64,000 bases of DNA from Tautonia rosea (GTDB lineage Bacteria > Planctomycetota > Planctomycetia > Isosphaerales > Isosphaeraceae), in the NCBI RefSeq assembly GCF_012958305.1, contig NZ_JABBYO010000005.1, forward strand, positions 434,001-498,000. Direction: 5' to 3'. The translations under genes and the position numbers were made by a program. The notes below the pieces were generated by a model. The model had not been told where the DNA came from, did no database searches, and worked only from the letters and a program-made list of their open reading frames with translations. Below are positions 60,038 to 64,000 of the stretch, in pieces. Position 1 is the stretch's first letter; every line of letters begins with the position of its first letter.

Positions 60038-60069
60038 GGGGAGGGAATCTCCTCGGTCAAAGCAACCGA

Positions 60070-63060
60070 TCAGGGCATGAACAAAAATTCGGGAGCGTTG
60101 ATCAGGGACCAAAGGACATCTTCGAGCCGACGGCGCCAATCGGGGTCGAGTCGATTTGAGGGAGGGTCACCGCTGCGGGCCTCGGCTTCCCGCTGTCGCT
60201 GGATGGTGTCGGCCTCCTCGGTGAGATGGTTGGACCAGGAGACGTAGCGGGGGGGAGTGGGAGTCCGGACCGAGGCTCGGCTTGGAGTGGGCCGAGGTTG
60301 GACAACGCGAGTGTCATAGTTGGGGGTCAAGTAAGAGACAAATTCCTCTCGCTCCTCGGTTGAGGGGAGTCGGGTGAAGACGCGGAGAAAAAGTCGATCA
60401 ACGAGCGTAGTGACCGGTTGATCTTCGAGTGCAAGGGCGGTGATGCCGTGGTCGTCTGAGAGCCGAGTCAGCCAGACTCCCGCGGTGCCGTTCGCGAGGA
60501 TCGCCGGTTGCAGGACATTTGGCGAGGAGTCTCGGACGGTCAGCGGAGACTGTCGGGTTGGTCGCCAGCCGAACGCCTGAAGGAGATCGACAACCGCCTG
60601 GACGCGAGGCAAAGTCAGGCTCGGCCGATCCCGTTCGTTCGAGGTCGAGGCGAATTGCCAGGCCCGTTTGGGAACGCCGAGGCTAATGGAACTGACGATC
60701 GGCCGACCACCATCAACATCGAGGTTGATCTCCTCCGTCTTGAGCGGCTTGCCCGTGGCGAGAAACAAGGAATCGACAATCTGTTCGGCCGAGAGCCGAC
60801 GCCGTGAAGCGCTCGCAAAGGTCGGGTCAGGTTGCAGGAGGTCGGGATCGGCAGCTCGTTGATAGGCGTGAGACTGAAGGATCAATCGAATCGGATGTTT
60901 CAGGTCGTACCCACCTCGGACGAGTTCCCGAGCGAGGTAATCGAGCAATTCGGGGTGGGACACCTCGGCCTTTTCCCAATCGTCGACGGGATCAACGAGC
61001 CCTCTGCCCATCAGTCGGGCCCAGATCCGGTTGACGATGACCTGGGCAAAACGCTCATTTTCAGGGGTGGTGATGAGTGCGGCGAGGCGATCGCGAGGCC
61101 TTGCGTCGCTCGGCAGCCAGGATGGTGACATGTCCGCCGCAATCAGTCTGGGGAACGGCCAGGCGGGGGTGACCTCGGCGCCGGGCTCCAACGTAACCTC
61201 GATCAATGGCGGTCGCCCCAGGGCGTGGAGGGCATCGTTCGGGACACTGCTGGTGCGGGGGACAGTGATCGGTTCCTCGGCGAGCATGGCGGCAAGGGAA
61301 AACAGTTGTTCCTGTGTCCATTCATGAGCCGGGGCGTCGTGGCAGCGAGCGCAGGTCATGTTGATCCCGAGAAAGGCAGAACCAAGGATGATCCCTTTCT
61401 CGGCCATTGGAACATCGTTTTCCGAGGCCATCCCGAAGCCGGCGGGTCCGCCGTCGCGAAGGCTCCCCCCCATTCGAATCAGTTCGGTGACGAACTGATC
61501 GACTGGACGATTGTCACGCATAGCCTCAACGATCCACCACCGAAAGGGACCGGTGTTGTTGAGCGTCGGGTTCAGGATATTTGGATTCTCGGCGAGGACG
61601 TCTTGCCAGTAGGCGACCCAGTGATCGGCCCATCGGGGGTCGTCGAGCAGGCGGTCGATGGCCAGGGAACGCCGAGTGCTGGGTGGATCGTCAAGAAAGC
61701 GGGAGATTTCGTCCTCGGTCGGAATCAGGCCGACGGTGTCGAGCGTCAGGCGACGGAGAAAGGCGAGGTCGTCGGCGGGTGGAGTAAACGGTTTCGGGGC
61801 TGATCGTGAGGCCCAGGAGGCTCCCTCGTGAATCCAGGTTCGAAGAAGGTCGATCTCGGTCTCGCCGAGTGGAGGCCCGGTCGGTGGCATGCGATCGAGA
61901 TCGTCGGCGCTGGAGATGCGGAGGATTAGTTCGCTCTCGTCAGGATCACTGGGAACGACGGCCGGGAAGGTGGAGTCGCCTCCTGCCAGGGCTCCCGCTT
62001 CGGTGTCGAGCCGGAGGCCGCCACGAACGGTTTGCCCCTGGTGACACGAGAAACACCGGGCAGCGAGGATCGGTTGGACCTCGGTCGGGAAGTCAATGGT
62101 GCCGGTGTTTGAAGCGAGGGCTGACGAGGCCAGATGAGTCACGGCGAGGAAGTGGTCGATCGGGTTCGACGCGGGGTAGCCGGGTGGGCAATCGGGGATG
62201 GTGGGCTCGGGCGTGGACTCAAGCCACCTTCGGGCATGGTCGCGGCGCGCGTTCCACTCGTGAGCGTGATTCCGGAAAGCCATCGCCCGGTGTTCCGCGT
62301 CGAGCAGGGTGAGTCGAGCTTCCTCTGCCTCGACGAAGGTGGCCCAACTCTCGTCGGTGTACGGGATCGCAAGCTCGGGATCGGGTGAGAGTACCTGGAA
62401 CGACTGCGAACCCTCGGGAGACCAGGCCACGACGGTCTCTCCCGGTTCGAGTCGCAGCGGATTGGATCCTCGACGGCCGCCGATGATCGATTCAAGAAGG
62501 ACGCGATGCGCTCCGCCAACGGTTTCGATCGTCGTCCAGTTCTCGCGGTTCCCGGGAGGAGCAAAGCGGAAATCGGGGCTGAGGTTGAGGAAATCGTGAG
62601 GAATCGGCGAATGGCCATCGGTGATGGGAGGCGGAAACGGAGTCGTCAACAGCACCTTGCCATCGATCGAAAGGCGAGACGCTCCCCGAGCCCGGAGCAA
62701 GATGCGGTGGCGTCCTGCCGGCAAGGTAACGACGGCAGTCGCCCGGATCAGGAGGGGATTGGCACGGTCGGCTCGAATTCCGGTCTCGACGTACCGATGG
62801 GGCAGTCGGAAGATGCCAAAGGCAGGGACCTCGTACTGCTCCGAGGGATCGGGATGACCGGAAGGCCATTCACGGGTTTCAGGAATCCCCTCCTCGCATA
62901 ACTCGACCCTCACGAGATCCAGGGGTTTCCTAGCGACACCAGCGAGAAGGGTATTCGGATCGTCTCCCAGGGCTGCATTGAAGCCAACGATCCCCAGGGC
63001 GATGCCGCCTATCATCAGCGGGAGCAGGACGTGTCGCCCGAATCGCAAGGGTTTTCTCAT
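60070..63060 (-). CDS. PSCyt1/DUF1549/DUF1553 domain protein
   Basis: A 996-residue exported protein. The ATG at 63060 begins a signal/anchor (LLPLMIGGIALGIVGF). An N-terminal ~330 residues of unclear type are followed by a PSCyt1 heme-like motif, ARCFSCHQGQTVRGGLRLD, then the DUF1549 region with LTLDTVGLIPTEDEISRFLD and the second C-x-x-C-H (CARCHDAPAHEW). The DUF1553 end has NRIWARLMGRGLVDPVDDWE and LDYLARELVRGGYDLKHPIR. It is probably periplasmic. It forms an operon with the DUF1501 gene just downstream. Confidence 0.92.
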   Translation of the reverse strand: MRKPLRFGRHVLLPLMIGGIALGIVGFNAALGDDPNTLLAGVARKPLDLVRVELCEEGIPETREWPSGHPDPSEQYEVPAFGIFRLPHRYVETGIRADRANPLLIRATAVVTLPAGRHRILLRARGASRLSIDGKVLLTTPFPPPITDGHSPIPHDFLNLSPDFRFAPPGNRENWTTIETVGGAHRVLLESIIGGRRGSNPLRLEPGETVVAWSPEGSQSFQVLSPDPELAIPYTDESWATFVEAEEARLTLLDAEHRAMAFRNHAHEWNARRDHARRWLESTPEPTIPDCPPGYPASNPIDHFLAVTHLASSALASNTGTIDFPTEVQPILAARCFSCHQGQTVRGGLRLDTEAGALAGGDSTFPAVVPSDPDESELILRISSADDLDRMPPTGPPLGETEIDLLRTWIHEGASWASRSAPKPFTPPADDLAFLRRLTLDTVGLIPTEDEISRFLDDPPSTRRSLAIDRLLDDPRWADHWVAYWQDVLAENPNILNPTLNNTGPFRWWIVEAMRDNRPVDQFVTELIRMGGSLRDGGPAGFGMASENDVPMAEKGIILGSAFLGINMTCARCHDAPAHEWTQEQLFSLAAMLAEEPITVPRTSSVPNDALHALGRPPLIEVTLEPGAEVTPAWPFPRLIAADMSPSWLPSDARPRDRLAALITTPENERFAQVIVNRIWARLMGRGLVDPVDDWEKAEVSHPELLDYLARELVRGGYDLKHPIRLILQSHAYQRAADPDLLQPDPTFASASRRRLSAEQIVDSLFLATGKPLKTEEINLDVDGGRPIVSSISLGVPKRAWQFASTSNERDRPSLTLPRVQAVVDLLQAFGWRPTRQSPLTVRDSSPNVLQPAILANGTAGVWLTRLSDDHGITALALEDQPVTTLVDRLFLRVFTRLPSTEEREEFVSYLTPNYDTRVVQPRPTPSRASVRTPTPPRYVSWSNHLTEEADTIQRQREAEARSGDPPSNRLDPDWRRRLEDVLWSLINAPEFLFMP

Positions 63061-63172
63061 CCGATCGATTCCCAGGGAGGGCGTTGGGCCGGAACAGAGG
63101 GGGATTCGCACCGTATAGGGTACTCGAGCGATCGCCCACAGTCACCCAAAGGGTCCTTGAGCGCCGAAACCC

Positions 63173-64000
63173 TCAAAGCCTTGCCCAGTTGATCAAGCGA
63201 GCCCGCGTGACGACCGTGATCGAGCTGAGCGACATGGCCAACGCCGCGAACATGGGTCCATACGTGCCGAACAGGCCGAAGGCCGCGACCGGAATGCCGA
63301 CGGCGTTGTAAAAAAAGGCCCAGAACAAATTCTGGCGGATCGCCCGCAACGTGGCCCTTCCCAACGCCAGGGCTCGTGGAACACCCCGCAAATCGCCGGT
63401 CGCGATGACGACATCGGCCGCAGCCTTGGCAACATCGGTTCCGGAACCGAGCGCGATCCCCACATCAGCCGCAGCGAGGGCGGGGGCGTCGTTGATGCCG
63501 TCGCCGACCATTGCCACGCGACGCTCGCGAGTGCTCGCGTTCCCACCATCCCCGGGCTGCTCAAGACGAAGGGACGCGACTCGGTCGGCCTTTTGATCAG
63601 GAAGCACTCGTGCAAAAACATGATCATGTTCAATGCCGACTTCCTCGGCCACGGCTTTGGCTGTAGCAGAGTGATCGCCGGTCAGGAGGTACACCTCGGC
63701 TCCCTGGTCGCGAAGTGCGGCGATCGCCTCCCGAGCGTAAGGTTTGGGAGCATCAGTCAAGGTAATCGAGCCGGCATAAGTTCCATCCACGGCAACGAGA
63801 ACGATGATTCGACCCTGACTCAAGTCACCCTGCTCTGGTACGGAGACGCCTTCCTGATCGAGAAACGCCGGCGACCCGACGAGCACGCGAGCGCCATTCA
63901 CCGTGGCCGCAACGCCTCCTCCTCGAACAGCCCGAAACTGCTCGACCCTGGCGGATCCGGCATACTCGGCGAGTGCGTGGGCAAGCGGATGCTCGCTGCC
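63173..64000 (-). CDS. Heavy-metal P-type ATPase, C-terminal part
   Basis: The frame is open to the right edge, so only the last 275 residues are seen. They start GSEHPLAHALAEYAGSARVE (H-P motif of P1B ATPases), then the nucleotide-binding region, the hinge TGDHSATAKAVAEEVG and MVGDGINDAPALAAADVGIA, and two final membrane helices (FWAFFYNAVGIPVAAFGLFG and MFAALAMSLSSITVVTRARL). N-Y-N and M-x-x-S-S in these helices suit a copper-type exporter (CopA-like), but the metal-defining CPC motif is outside the window. Confidence 0.9.
   Translation of the reverse strand, partial: GSEHPLAHALAEYAGSARVEQFRAVRGGGVAATVNGARVLVGSPAFLDQEGVSVPEQGDLSQGRIIVLVAVDGTYAGSITLTDAPKPYAREAIAALRDQGAEVYLLTGDHSATAKAVAEEVGIEHDHVFARVLPDQKADRVASLRLEQPGDGGNASTRERRVAMVGDGINDAPALAAADVGIALGSGTDVAKAAADVVIATGDLRGVPRALALGRATLRAIRQNLFWAFFYNAVGIPVAAFGLFGTYGPMFAALAMSLSSITVVTRARLINWARL

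Overview
The window looks like chromosomal DNA of a planctomycete, most like the Isosphaeraceae/Gemmatales side of the phylum. The base composition is GC-rich. Several protein families typical of that phylum occur together: two DUF1559 pseudopilin-type proteins, two DUF1501 Tat-exported proteins, a DUF1549/DUF1553 cytochrome-like protein (PSCyt type), a DUF1080 family protein, a Tat-exported Gfo/Idh/MocA oxidoreductase and a PEP-CTERM protein. This placement rests on gene content only; there is no rRNA in the window.

Layout. 1-16 kb: end of a methyltransferase, a lipase-like hydrolase, a secreted heparinase-type lyase, an S9 peptidase, a GT-C membrane transferase and a zinc-ribbon membrane protein. 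These are followed by a plus-strand run with a secreted esterase-like protein, a TPR protein, an M20 amidohydrolase, an HD hydrolase and a DUF1080 protein. 16-25 kb: STAS protein, sarcosine-oxidase-like flavoenzyme, two glycine-rich RRM RNA-binding genes flanking a GSP17M-type stress protein, an MocA oxidoreductase, a sugar-isomerase-like protein and RsgA. 25-34 kb: a secreted protein with a collagen-like repeat, an ACT protein, a degenerate LDH2-like protein, a beta-CASP nuclease, and a 2.8 kb segment bounded by copies of a palindromic repeat. 34-43 kb, almost all minus strand: membrane protein, RecN, esterase, tRNA-binding protein, Mpo1-like protein, a tetraheme cytochrome fused to an UshA-like domain, and a DUF1573 protein. 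43-51 kb, plus strand: third RRM protein, NifU-like protein, HemW, DUF790 nuclease-like protein, phosphoesterase, DUF1501 and NHL-type proteins. 52-64 kb: a DUF1559 plus iron-type solute-binding pair, two DUF1990-type proteins, a second DUF1559 gene, a PEP-CTERM protein, a DUF1501/DUF1549 operon and the end of a P-type metal ATPase.

How the genes work together. Most are housekeeping or cell-envelope functions in short operons rather than one large pathway. Clear local units are the DUF1549-DUF1501 pair, the RecN-membrane protein pair, the DUF1990-type pair and the DUF1573/tetraheme-cytochrome neighbourhood.

The most unusual signal is a bipartite 5' leader shared by the first two RRM genes. 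One 25-base block, identical at 23 positions, lies where transcription would begin. A second block forms a hairpin just before the start codon. This resembles a cold-shock-type or autoregulatory mRNA leader, but no function has been shown here. Other points of interest are the palindromic repeat placed directly after two plus-strand genes, a change in strand composition between about 36 and 44 kb, and the cytochrome/UshA-like fusion. I saw no CRISPR array, tRNA, rRNA, transposase or phage gene.
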